Source: Leisingera aquimarina DSM 24565
Lineage (GTDB): Bacteria; Pseudomonadota; Alphaproteobacteria; Rhodobacterales; Rhodobacteraceae
NCBI RefSeq assembly: GCF_000473165.1
Contig: NZ_AXBE01000013.1
Location: 62,001 to 126,000 of the forward strand
Reading direction: 5' to 3'
Length of the DNA stretch: 64,000 bases
Shown here: in pieces, positions 53,993 through 62,744 of the stretch
How positions within the stretch are numbered: position 1 is the first letter of the stretch
How the letters are laid out: the number at the start of each line of letters is the position of its first letter
Program-made: the position numbers and the translations under genes
The notes under the pieces: generated by a model
Databases searched by the model: none
The model's input: the letters and a program-made list of their open reading frames with translations, nothing else
What the model was told of the DNA's origin: nothing

Positions 53993-54710
53993 AACCGCCC
54001 CGGGTTTGCCGGAGGCTTCAACTCCTGATTAGGATGAAGCCACAATGAGCAAGACAACAAACAAGTATTCTCCTGAGGTCCGCGAGCGTGCGGTGCGGCT
54101 GGTGCTGGACAAGTGAGCCATTGAGGCGCCATTGGTTCGCGCCCAATGGCGAACGGCCAGCACAGTTCCTGTTGGCAGGCGATCATGTCGATCTCCGCAA
54201 AGACCGGCTGTTCGGCGCATAAGCTGAATGAGTGGGTTAAGAAGGCAGAAGCCGACAGCGGCAAGCGGGCGGGCGTGCCAACAGATGCAGCCGGCAAAGG
54301 CGATGGGGCTTGTTCACCACTCCGGCCGCCGTTCTCGGCGATGCTCGCATCGCCTGTCACGCAGTGGGTCAGCCAATACCTGTCGATCAAATACACAGAG
54401 CGGTTGGGAGAAGCTGGTATCGAGCCCTCTGCCGGCAGCGCCGGAGACAGTTGCGACGATGCCTTGGCCGAGACGATCAACGGCTTGTTCAAGGCCGAGG
54501 CCGTTCACCGCCGCGGCCCTTGGCGCAACTTCGAGGCAGCGGAATACGCAACACTCGAATGGGTGGACTGGTTCAACAGCCGCCGTCTGCTCGAGCCTAT
54601 CGGGAACATTCCGCCGGCAGAAGCAGAGGCCGATTTCTACGCCGCCCTGGAAACTGAGGACATTGCCGCGTAACTAACTGAAATCAGCCTCCGGCAAACC
54701 CGGGGCGGTT
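53993..54710 (+). mobile_element. Internally deleted IS3-family element with inverted repeats
   Basis: The ends are 24-base perfect inverted repeats: left 53994-54017 (starting ACCGCCCCGGGTTTGCC) and right 54686-54709 (its complement). The interior is only about 720 bases, against about 1.2 kb in full elements of this family. It carries an interrupted orfA and only the end of orfB, so it cannot transpose by itself but could be mobilised in trans. Confidence 0.8.
54045..54673 (+). pseudogene. IS3 transposase remnant (orfA start fused to orfB end)
   Basis: From the ATG at 54045, [20 protein letters not shown] then LDK ends at a TGA (54114). Reading resumes two frames over as [20 protein letters not shown], then [20 protein letters not shown], the rest of orfA. 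Between them is a 41-base insertion (54113-54153) with CGCCATTGG and CCAATGGCG arms. After GVPTD the frame runs through unrelated residues into [38 protein letters not shown] and WVDWFNSRRLLEPIGNIPPA, the C-terminus of orfB, which keeps only the last catalytic Glu of the DDE triad. The middle has been deleted. Confidence 0.8.
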
Positions 54711-54953
54711 CAGAACAGCTCGAGCATGTGATCGGATGCGGTCATGTATCAGGCCTCCTCATGCGGCAACCGTTTACATGGCCGCGGGCCGGTATGGCGA
54801 TGCGCAGACCGGGCCCAGTTCACTAACGCGAGCTTCGTGCTCTGTGCATGCGGATGGTTTTCCCGGTCCGGATCTAGTCGATCCATTGCCCCTACAGTTC
54901 TCTGAACTCCTCACATTCCGGCAGCTTCAGCACAAGTTAGCTGTTTACGCTAT

Positions 54954-56016
54954 TCATGCCGCCACGGCCGGGTTCCGGTAATCTTCGTCTTTCGTCAGCA
55001 TTGCCCAAATTGACCGGGCCATCTTGTTGGCCAGAGCAATAGCGACCAGCATTCGAGGTTTCCGCTCCAGCATTCTGGCGAGCCAAGCATCCTTTGCTGC
55101 GCCGTGCCGCAAGGCCTCTCGAACCACCGCCATTGCCCCAATGATCAATAGCTTTCGAATGTCGCGCTGACCTGTCTTCGATGTTCGCCCCAGCCGTGAT
55201 TTTCCGCCAGAGGAATGCTGCCGCGGCACGAGGCCAACCCACGCAGAGAAATCACGCCCGCATCTAAAGCCTGACATGTCGGGAGCGAAGGCCTCAATCG
55301 CCAGCGCCGTTACCGGCCCAACACCTAGTGCGGTCTGCAGACGCCTCGATGTCTTCGATGACTTTGAGGCCGCCCGCATTTTTTCCTCGAGCCTGGCAAT
55401 ATGGGTGTCTAGAGTGACCACCTGTTCGAGATATTGATGCCTCAATTCAGGTACCAGCTCTGGCATGCCGGCGTCATCGCAGGCCAATGCTTCAGCCAGG
55501 GCCTTGAGATGCACACGTCCCTTTGGCGCGATTACACCGAATTCGGCCTTCCTCTCGGGCATGTAAACATGCCCTGACGGCCAAGGGGTGCCCGCGCAAT
55601 GCATTGATCACCTGCGTGCGCTGGCCAACCAGCATTTGCCGTGTCCGGAAGAGCATCGCACGCGTCTGATGATCTTCGCTCTTCACGGTGACAGACCGCA
55701 TCGCCGGACGGAACGCCGCCTCAGTAATTGCCTCAGCATCGGCTGCGTCATTCTTCCGGCGCTTCACAAAGGGTTTCACGTATATGAGCGCGATGAGCTT
55801 AACATTATGGCCCAGTTCAGAAATTTGATGCCCCAAATTATGCGCCGTAGCGCAAGCCTCCATCGCAACCACACATCGAGAATGTTGGGCAAAAAATTGA
55901 GGAACTGCGCCCGGTTCACTTTTTTGCGAAAAGCAACTGAGCCATCGTGCGCAAGCACCATGGAGCTGGAACACGTTCTTTGCCAGATCGACGCCTATAA
56001 TGCTAACTTCAGTCAT
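54954..56016 (-). pseudogene. IS110-family transposase, frameshifted by a short insertion
   Basis: N-terminal frame (from ATG 56016): VSIIGVDLAKNVFQLHGA, VVAMEACATAHNLGHQI and KPFVKRRKNDAADAEAITEA form the DEDD nuclease domain of IS110 enzymes. C-terminal frame: AEFGVIAPKGRVHLKALAEA, LQTALGVGPVTALAIEAF and DFSAWVGLVPRQHSSGGKSR with GRTSKTGQRDIRKLL form the serine-containing domain. The two are separated after INALRGH by an extra stretch (55549-55582, 34 bases) with the palindrome GGGCATGTAAACATGCCC and 5-base direct repeats CGGCC at its edges, which shifts the frame. IS110 elements encode a bridge RNA next to the gene, so 56017-56099 might hold it, but I cannot confirm this. Confidence 0.85.
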
Positions 56017-56099
56017 GGATGCTCCTCCTTCGAAGTGACATTCTGCAGAACATCACTTTGGCACACTGCGATGCCGTCAGGCGGGGGCATCCACGCCAT

Positions 56100-56136
56100 C
56101 ACTAACTTTCAATTTGGACCACTCAAGTGGGGCTGC
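56100..56136 (-). repeat. 37-base dispersed repeat, copy 2
   Basis: Reverse complement of 10057-10093 with four mismatches in 37. It lies between the IS110 element and the acyltransferase gene at 56178. Probably the terminus of a lost mobile element. Confidence 0.6.
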
Positions 56137-56177
56137 TCAGGAATCGACCCCCTTAGTCCGCTTGCATGAGGCGATGC

Positions 56178-56951
56178 ATGACCGAAAAAGACAACCAAAC
56201 CGATACAGTCCCCGCGGAGCCTCCCAAGGACCGCGTCGTCGACGCGCTCTCCGGAAGCGGCTCGGCGCTTGCGAAATACAAGGCGTTCTTCGTGGGCGAT
56301 CCCTCCACCATGAAGCTTCTGCGTTACGAAGCGGCGATTCTTCTCGCCGCACCGATGCCAGGCGCCCTGGGCTTCGCGCTCCGCAAGGTCTTGCTGCCAG
56401 GGCTCTTTGGCAAGGCGGGACGGGGGCTGAACTTCGGCCGCAATATCTCTCTGCGCTGTCCAGGGCGCATGAGTTTGGGTGATCATGTTACAATCGATGA
56501 CGGCTGCGCGCTTGATGCGCGGGGCGCCAAAAGCCCTGCAGACTTTGTGATCGGACCGCGGACTTTGATCGCCCGCGATACCTGCCTTGGGATCAAAAGC
56601 GGTTACCTGCGCATAGGGGCAAACGGATCGATCGGCAGCCAGTGCTACCTGAGTGCGGTCTCCGGCATCGAGATCGGCGATGACGCGATCATCGCGGGGC
56701 AGTGCTACTTTGGCGGTGGCCGGTACAAGACCGCTCTCGGCGCCGGGCCAATGGTCACTCAGGGACTGATTACCAAAGGCCCGGTGGTCATCGGCGACGA
56801 TGTCTGGATAGGCGCCGGAGCGCGCGTGCTCGATGGGGTTCGCATCGGCAATGGCGCAATCATCGGTGCCGGTTCCGTGGTGGCCAAGGACGTGGCGGAA
56901 AATGCCATCGTTGCGGGCGTTCCCGCCCGTCAGATCGGGAGCCGCAGCTGA
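56178..56951 (+). CDS. Hexapeptide-repeat acyltransferase, type 1 (intact)
   Basis: 257 residues from the ATG at 56178, which has GAGG at good spacing (the ATG at 56166 would lie on that site). KDRVVDALSGSGSALAKYKA and MKLLRYEAAILLAAPMPGAL form an N-terminal helical domain. From about residue 90 a left-handed beta-helix runs with hexapeptide turns (MSLGDHVTIDDGCALDARGA, LRIGANGSIGSQCYLSAVSG, GDDVWIGAGARVLDGVRIGN). The family transfers acetyl or other acyl groups to sugars; the catalytic-type histidine is not obvious, so activity is not certain. The broken paralogue at 5342 has the same N-terminus. It is divided from the epimerase by convergent orientation. Confidence 0.85.
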   Translation: MTEKDNQTDTVPAEPPKDRVVDALSGSGSALAKYKAFFVGDPSTMKLLRYEAAILLAAPMPGALGFALRKVLLPGLFGKAGRGLNFGRNISLRCPGRMSLGDHVTIDDGCALDARGAKSPADFVIGPRTLIARDTCLGIKSGYLRIGANGSIGSQCYLSAVSGIEIGDDAIIAGQCYFGGGRYKTALGAGPMVTQGLITKGPVVIGDDVWIGAGARVLDGVRIGNGAIIGAGSVVAKDVAENAIVAGVPARQIGSRS

Positions 56952-56977
56952 GGGGCGGTCACATCATCAAAGCCGGT

Positions 56978-57976
56978 TCAGCCGAGCAAGCCCTCGTTCA
57001 GATACCATTTCGCGGTACGGCCCAAGCCGTCAGGCAGTTCGACGGTCGGGTTGTACCCCAGAAGCTCACGTGCCTTTGAAATGTCGAAGGCGCGGTCCTT
57101 GGTAAAGAAATCGCACTGCCGCACTTGCAACGGGGCGTCAATCCGAAGCGGACGCGCAATCGCCTCCGACAGATGTGCCGCCGCCAGCAGCATCGAGATA
57201 GGAATCCTCCCGCGCCGAGGCGCCACACCGACCGCCTTGCCTACCATGCCCACAAGGTCCTTCAGCGTGTAGTAGCGCTCACCGGCCAGGATGAACGTTT
57301 CGCCAAGAGCGTTTTTATGGGTCCCCAGCAGGATGATCCCATCCACCAGATCGGATATGTAAGTCAGGTGATACAGGACTTCGCCCTTGCCAAACATGAT
57401 GAAGCGGCGGCGGTGGATGGCGCGGAATAGTTTCAGGAAGCGCGTGTCGCCGGGACCGTAGATGCCCACCGGGCGAAAGACCGCGCCCGGAAGGCCAGAC
57501 TTGATGGCCTCGGCCGCCAGAAGCTCGCCTTCAAGCTTCGTCTCCTGATAGACATCACCGGGATTGAAAGGTGCGTCTTCCTTTGCGGGGATCGTCGCGA
57601 CATCGCCATGGACGCCGGCGGTGGAACAATGAACCACCCGCGTCACACCGGCCTTATCCGCCGCATCGAGCACATATTGCGTGCCGTCCACGTTGACAGC
57701 GCGATAGTCGGCTGCGTCGAGACTTGAGCCGCGATAATACGCAGCGATGTGAAAAACATGCGTGCAACCCTGCGTCGCCTGCGCCACGGCCTTGGGGTCG
57801 GTGATATCGCCCGCGACCACCTCCGCGCCCCGCTCGGCAAGCCCACGCGCGGCCTCCGGGCGGCGGGCGAGGACGCGGACCCGCCACCCCCGGTCGAGAA
57901 GGGTCCGGGCGAGATGCCCGCCGGTGAACCCGGTCGCCCCGGTGACAAGCGCAAGGCGTTCTTCCTGATCGTTCAT
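56978..57976 (-). CDS. NAD-dependent epimerase/dehydratase (extended SDR), copy 2
   Basis: 332 residues. LALVTGATGFTGGHLARTLL (about 8-27) is the TGxxGxxG motif. VVHCSTAGVHGDVATIPAKE, then VYQETKLEGE with catalytic YxxxK, and VFRPVGIYGPGDTRFLKLFR line up with copy 1 at 45764. The C-terminal CDFFTKDRAFDISKARELLG is also shared. It belongs to the branch that acts on sugar or steroid-like alcohols with NAD(P). The gene follows the asparagine synthase gene on the minus strand in the order AsnB, epimerase, with 22 bases between. It faces the acyltransferase at 56178. Confidence 0.88.
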   Translation of the reverse strand: MNDQEERLALVTGATGFTGGHLARTLLDRGWRVRVLARRPEAARGLAERGAEVVAGDITDPKAVAQATQGCTHVFHIAAYYRGSSLDAADYRAVNVDGTQYVLDAADKAGVTRVVHCSTAGVHGDVATIPAKEDAPFNPGDVYQETKLEGELLAAEAIKSGLPGAVFRPVGIYGPGDTRFLKLFRAIHRRRFIMFGKGEVLYHLTYISDLVDGIILLGTHKNALGETFILAGERYYTLKDLVGMVGKAVGVAPRRGRIPISMLLAAAHLSEAIARPLRIDAPLQVRQCDFFTKDRAFDISKARELLGYNPTVELPDGLGRTAKWYLNEGLLG

Positions 57977-57998
57977 GTCCGGCCCTCTGTCTGTGTGC

Positions 57999-59882
57999 TC
58001 ATACTGACCACCGCTCTCGCCAATCCTGAAACACCATCAGAGCCCAGAGCGCGTGGCTGTGGTTCGCCCGGTTGGCAAGGTGCTCAGATTTCAGCCTTTC
58101 GACGAAATCGGCGTTAAAAAGCCCTTCCGCCGTCAGTCGGCGCTTGGACAGAAGCTCTTCCATGCGCGCGCGGTATTCATTCTTCAACCAGGTCTTCATC
58201 GGCATCGAGAAACCCTGCTTCTGGCGATAGATACACTCCCGCGGCACGCGTCCCGCAGCAATCCGCTTCAACAGGGTCTTGAGCCCATCGGACCCGATCT
58301 TGAGGTGTTCCGGCACGCGATAGGCCAGAGATACGAAATCCTTGTCGAGCAGAGGAACCCGGGCTTCGAGCGACACCGCCATGGACATGCGATCCACTTT
58401 CGTCAGGCAATTGTCAGGCAGATAGCTGCGCAGATCGACATAGAGCTGCCGGTCAAGGTCCGAGCGGTCCCCGGCACGGCGGGTCAAATCGCGGATATGA
58501 GCGCCGAGATCGGTCGGTGCCCGTCCAAGCGCTTCGGGTGTCAGAAGCGCCGCGCTTTGCGCCTCGGTCACGAAAATCCGCCATCGCGCGTGCGACAGCT
58601 CCGGGTCGAGCTGCGCGCCCTCGACGAAACGCTTGACCTTGTTGACGGTGCTTTTCTTGGCCTCGGTGGGTGGAATTGCGTCCACAAGAGGCGCGATGAC
58701 CTTGTTGCGCAGAGCGGCGGGGATCAGGTTCCAGGTGCGCGCCGCCCGTTGGGCCAGAAAGGTCTCGTATCCGGCAAAAAGCTCGTCACCGCCATCGCCG
58801 GTCAACGCGACCGTAACGTGCTCCCGTGCGAGTTCTGAAACGAGGAATGTCGGAAAGATCGAGAAGTCGGCGATCGGATCGTCCATGAAGTGCATCAACC
58901 GGTCGAAGAGCGCGGGCACGGACGAGTCGATGATCTTGACGTGGTGTTCCGCGCCCAGATGCGCCCCCACCTTCTGCGCCCAGGGCAGCTCGTTGTAGCT
59001 GGCCTCGTTGAACCCGATGCTGAACGCTTTTAGCGGGCCCATCGCGGACGCGACGAGTGAGCTGTCAACCCCGCCGGAAAGGAGCCCGCCAAGGGGCACT
59101 TCGCTCATGAGCTGCGCCCTGACCGAGACGTCGAGCTGCTCGGCGACCGCCTCTTGCCATTGGGCATCCGACCAGGCCGCGGTCGAGTCATCGGCATGCG
59201 GCACGTTCCAATACTGGCGGAGTTCATGCTCTCCCGTGGACAAATCCAGCAAAAGAAGCTGCGCCGCTTCAAGCTTGTAGACGCCCTGCAGAAGTGTCCG
59301 CGGCGCGGGGACATACTCCCACGACAAATACTGTCTCACCGAGTCGACATCCAGCTGACGCTCGACCAGGCCGGTTTCAAGCAACGCCTTGATCTCGGAC
59401 CCGAAGACCAGATGCTTGCCCGTTGCCGACCAGTAGAGCGGCTTGATCCCGAGATGGTCCCGCGCCAGAAGGAGCTTTCCTGTGCGGAGATCATGAAGCG
59501 CGATGGCGAACATGCCGTTCAGACGGTCCACGAAACCGGCCCCGTGCTCTTCCCACAGATGTACAATCACCTCGGTGTCGGAGTTCGTTCTAAAAGTGTG
59601 GCCCTTGGCCTCGAGTTCCGTGCGGAGTTCCCGGTAGTTGTAGATCTCACCGTTGTATACGGTGGCCACGCTGCGGTCTTCGTTGAAGATCGGTTGCTGT
59701 CCACCGGCCAGATCGATGATGGCAAGCCGCCGCATGCCCATCGCTACGCGCCGGTCATCGTCGAGGTAAAGCCCCTCCTCGTCGGGCCCCCGATGCACGA
59801 TGCTGCCGCACATAGACCTGACCTGGGACATTTCCAATGGAGGGGCGCTGGCGGCGGCAGCAATTCCGGCAATTCCGCACAT
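57999..59882 (-). CDS. asnB: Asparagine synthase-like glutamine amidotransferase
   Basis: 627 residues from the ATG at 59882, the start that puts Cys at position 2 (MCGIAGIAA), the nucleophile of class II glutamine amidotransferases. VHRGPDEEGLYLD, MRRLAIIDLAGGQQPIFNED and TVYNGEIYNYRELR complete the glutaminase domain (about 1-200). LLSGGVDSSLVASAM (about 265) is the ATP-binding PP-loop, and VALTGDGGDELFAGYETFLA follows, as in AsnB. The C-terminal SLEARVPLLDKDFV helps bind the aspartate-like substrate. AsnB homologues in EPS and exosortase-linked loci are thought to amidate sugar acids rather than make asparagine. No exosortase is seen here. It is placed after the PHP-like gene and before the epimerase. 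Confidence 0.9.
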   Translation of the reverse strand: MCGIAGIAAAASAPPLEMSQVRSMCGSIVHRGPDEEGLYLDDDRRVAMGMRRLAIIDLAGGQQPIFNEDRSVATVYNGEIYNYRELRTELEAKGHTFRTNSDTEVIVHLWEEHGAGFVDRLNGMFAIALHDLRTGKLLLARDHLGIKPLYWSATGKHLVFGSEIKALLETGLVERQLDVDSVRQYLSWEYVPAPRTLLQGVYKLEAAQLLLLDLSTGEHELRQYWNVPHADDSTAAWSDAQWQEAVAEQLDVSVRAQLMSEVPLGGLLSGGVDSSLVASAMGPLKAFSIGFNEASYNELPWAQKVGAHLGAEHHVKIIDSSVPALFDRLMHFMDDPIADFSIFPTFLVSELAREHVTVALTGDGGDELFAGYETFLAQRAARTWNLIPAALRNKVIAPLVDAIPPTEAKKSTVNKVKRFVEGAQLDPELSHARWRIFVTEAQSAALLTPEALGRAPTDLGAHIRDLTRRAGDRSDLDRQLYVDLRSYLPDNCLTKVDRMSMAVSLEARVPLLDKDFVSLAYRVPEHLKIGSDGLKTLLKRIAAGRVPRECIYRQKQGFSMPMKTWLKNEYRARMEELLSKRRLTAEGLFNADFVERLKSEHLANRANHSHALWALMVFQDWRERWSV

Positions 59883-60085
59883 TTCAGGACCTTCCAATGC
59901 GGTTGAAGCGCTGTGGCACCAGTTCGCGACGGACGGCACGACTCATATGAACAGGCCCCGAAGGTCGCGTTTCAGCTGTGCCAGGCTGTCATAGGCACCG
60001 GTCCATCGCAACGCGAGGGGATCGGTGCCGAAGGTCACGACCCCCCCGGTCGAGGTCACGGAGCTGCGATAGCCAGCCCCAGTCA

Positions 60086-60880
60086 TCACGCCGTTCCCAA
60101 TCTTTTGCGGAACTGCATGGCGACCTGGCGATGCAGGAAACGGGAAAGGGATTCGTATTCACCCTGAATCTGGGGCGTCGCCGTGCATGTCTCCAGCCAG
60201 GTGCGGAAACTCTGGAAGGGATGGGTCAGCGACAACCCGTCATTTGCAACAAACGCAAGCCGGCCGACCTTGTGGAGTTCACCGCGGAAGGGCAGCGGGT
60301 CCGTGCCGGGCAGGATCGCGCGACGAAGCTGCTCGACCTCGCCGAACAGGCGCGGCCGGGACCACAGCGCCGGGCGGCCCGCATTGTCACCGAAAAAGAG
60401 GAATGGAAACCGGGCGTGATCATTGGCGATCCGCCGTATCACGCGACCCCTGGCGCCGGACCATTTGCCGAAACCCCAGGGCAGGGCCGGCGCGCCGCCG
60501 GCATCCAGAACGCGTTCGATGGCGCGTTCTATCGGCTCGCCGTCAGGGAACGGACCGGCGGCGCCATATGCGAGCACTTCAAGCCCTTCCTCGGTCACGA
60601 TCTGCCGCCCCGCGATCAGGGCCAGCGTTTGCCCGTCTTTCGAGGCGCGCAATGAGACCGGTTCTGCGGTCTCGTCGATCGTCCAGCCGCGCAGATGTCC
60701 GGGGCGCAGCCCACCGAACGCATCCGCGCCTCTGGACTGTGTGAAAAGCAGCATGCCGGGTGTCGCCTCGGGCAGGTCAAGGCCATGAAGAAGGCGCGAA
60801 AAATTCACGCCGGCGGCATCCAGGAATTCCGGAGGATCAAAACACGCATGCAGATGGACGTGGGCATCGACTAGGTACAT
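60086..60880 (-). CDS. PHP-like protein, copy 2
   Basis: 264 residues from an ATG at 60880. The start VDAHVHLHACFDPPEFLDAA has the D-x-H-x-H metal motif. LIAGRQIVTEEGLEVLAYGA, LPWGFGKWSGARGRVIRRIA and GTDPLPFRGELHKVGR are shared with copy 1 at 9147. The fold is probably a metal-dependent hydrolase of PHP/amidohydrolase type; neither substrate nor product is known to me. The asparagine synthase gene begins about 200 bases downstream on the same strand, which suggests joint regulation. In this copy the first motif keeps the Asp (DAHVHLH), where copy 1 has AGHVHLH. Confidence 0.7.
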   Translation of the reverse strand: MYLVDAHVHLHACFDPPEFLDAAGVNFSRLLHGLDLPEATPGMLLFTQSRGADAFGGLRPGHLRGWTIDETAEPVSLRASKDGQTLALIAGRQIVTEEGLEVLAYGAAGPFPDGEPIERAIERVLDAGGAPALPWGFGKWSGARGRVIRRIANDHARFPFLFFGDNAGRPALWSRPRLFGEVEQLRRAILPGTDPLPFRGELHKVGRLAFVANDGLSLTHPFQSFRTWLETCTATPQIQGEYESLSRFLHRQVAMQFRKRLGTA

Positions 60881-61325
60881 TGGTCAAACAGCTTTCAAAG
60901 CAACAAGTATAACAAATATGATGTCCGATTGTCGTGCCGTCGAACCAATTCCTGCCGTTGAGGCAGACGCCCGATTCCTTTCGAGAGCCAATCAAAGAGA
61001 CCGCTGAATCGCTGACCGTGTCAAGATTTTGTTGCCGGGAAGCATTATGGTGCAGGCTCATTAGAGGAGTTGTCGCCAATACGCAGCGCCGATCGCGTTT
61101 GTTTCTGATCCTCGGCATGCCGGGTGCCTCAGGGCGGCGCGCCGTCGAATCCGTTGCTGTGGAATGCCTCTGCCGACCCAATTGGAGGCCGCTGTGATTC
61201 GCAGGACAAGCCCGGCCCGCAAAGAGTTTTGCTGAGGGCCGGCGTATGATACCTAAGCTACGGGAATTGTTCCATCTGGTCTTTTTTGGGCCTTGCTTGT
61301 GCTTTCGGAAATAGGCGAGACATTT
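60881..61325. other. Divergent intergenic region
   Basis: 445 bases between the PHP-like gene and the FAD oxidoreductase gene, which diverge. It must contain both promoters. No gene, repeat or clear operator was recognised. Confidence 0.4.
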
Positions 61326-62552
61326 GTGAATTTACGTCCTCACCCCGCTCACGCGGCGCATGAACAGTTCGATATCATCGTGATCGGCGGCGGTGTCTAC
61401 GGTTTGATGATCGGGCTCGAAGCGGGCCGCGCTGGTTTGCGCGCTGCGATTGTCGAGCGCAATCAGATCGGTGGCGCAACAAGTGCGAACTGGTTTCGTA
61501 TTCTGCACGGTGGTCTGCGGTACCTTCAAACACTGGACATCCCGCGACTTCGTGAATCCATTACCGAACGCCGCTGGTTCCTGCGCAACTTTCCCGACCT
61601 TGTTCATCCGATGGGCTTCCTCATGCCGCTCTATGGGGGAAAGATGCGGCATCCGGCGGTGTTTCGGGCCGCATTTGCCCTCGACGCGGTATTGACACTG
61701 GATCGAAACGCGGGGCTATCGCCCGATAGCGTTCTTGCGCGCGGGCGCGTTTTGAGCGCCTCGGACGTGCGGAAAACCTGTTCGCAGATCCGGCCAGATG
61801 GTCTTCTTGGCGGGGCGCTTTGGAACGATGCGGTCGCAGAAGATGGCGTCGCCCTTGTCGCGGCTCTGCGAACCAGGGCCGAAGCATCGGGTGCCACCGT
61901 CGTCGAGCAGGCCGAAGCTCTGGCGCTCGAAACTGACCGGGGCTCGGTGACGGCCGTGAAGGTGCGCCGCCCGCAAGGCTATGAGGAGGAATTGCGGGGC
62001 CCTGTCGTGGTGAATGCTGCCGGCCCTTGGTGCGCCGAGCTTGCCGCCAGGTTTGATCGGCCGGTTCCAGAGCTCTTTAGACCCTCTCTGGCATTCAACC
62101 TCGTTCTAGACCTGCCGCCACCGGCACCGCTGGGGCTGGCGGTGTCGCCGCCGGATAAAACGGATCCAACGCTGTTTCTGTATCCGGTCCGGGGGGGCAC
62201 GTTTGCCGGTACGTGGCACACGAGCTGGCACGAAGGTCCCGATCCGGTCCATCCGCCACAGGCTGACATCGACGCCTTTCTGGAGGCCCTGAACCTGTCG
62301 GTCCCGACGCTGGGTGCAACGCGCGGACACATATCGAAAATCCATGCAGGATTGTTGCCCGCCAAAGAAGCCGGCACAGCGAAACTCTCTGTTCGTGAAA
62401 TCATTTTGGACCATGGAACTACTGGGGGGCCGATCGGCCTCTACACGGTTTCCGGCGTCAAATTCACGACCGCCCGCCGGGTTGCGGCCAACCTTGTGAA
62501 ACGTGTCCTGGCAAGCAGACGCATTGCGGCTGCACCGGATGTGGCCGAATGA
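61326..62552 (+). CDS. GlpD-like FAD-dependent oxidoreductase, copy 2
   Basis: 408 residues from a GTG at 61326 with AGGCGAGA at good spacing (a TTG at 61293 is less likely). FDIIVIGGGVYGLMIGLEAG is the FAD-binding motif. SANWFRILHGGLRYLQTLDI, FLRNFPDLVHPMGFLMPLYG and GTFAGTWHTSWHEGPDP follow. These match copy 1 at 44193, but this copy lacks the C-terminal helical domain of about 120 residues and is therefore a shorter form. It probably oxidises a glycerol-phosphate-like or sugar alcohol group. The next small frame begins at an ATGA overlap with its stop. Confidence 0.85.
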   Translation: MNLRPHPAHAAHEQFDIIVIGGGVYGLMIGLEAGRAGLRAAIVERNQIGGATSANWFRILHGGLRYLQTLDIPRLRESITERRWFLRNFPDLVHPMGFLMPLYGGKMRHPAVFRAAFALDAVLTLDRNAGLSPDSVLARGRVLSASDVRKTCSQIRPDGLLGGALWNDAVAEDGVALVAALRTRAEASGATVVEQAEALALETDRGSVTAVKVRRPQGYEEELRGPVVVNAAGPWCAELAARFDRPVPELFRPSLAFNLVLDLPPPAPLGLAVSPPDKTDPTLFLYPVRGGTFAGTWHTSWHEGPDPVHPPQADIDAFLEALNLSVPTLGATRGHISKIHAGLLPAKEAGTAKLSVREIILDHGTTGGPIGLYTVSGVKFTTARRVAANLVKRVLASRRIAAAPDVAE

Positions 62553-62720
62553 GACGTCTTGCCGCAATCGCGTCTGCAGCGCGGTTCGCCATGGGCGCGG
62601 GCCTCCTCCTGCACGCCTCAGATGGCGGGAAAGGATGACCCTATCGCCACCTGGACGATCGAAAACCTGTTGCGCAGCGCCGAAACGGCTGCCCCCTCTG
62701 GCTGTGCGATAACGTCCTGA
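62549..62720 (+). pseudogene. Small frameshifted reading frame coupled to the FAD oxidoreductase
   Basis: An ATG at 62549 overlaps the stop of the upstream gene (ATGA) and gives MRRLAAIASAARFAMGAGLL, signal-peptide-like, but ends soon at a TGA. In the next frame ASSCTPQMAGKDDPIATWTI and ENLLRSAETAAPSGCAITS run to 62720. The second part looks coding (a DDP..TW pattern seen in some META/HslJ-like lipoproteins), so a frameshifted small exported protein is possible. It could also be chance. Confidence 0.3.
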
Positions 62721-62744
62721 CCCTCTTCAAAGATCTTGGCAGAG

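Noticed and set aside
56017..56099. IS110 bridge RNA
   Set aside because: Such RNAs are expected beside IS110 genes, but I cannot show the fold or the guide loops, so no RNA gene is called.
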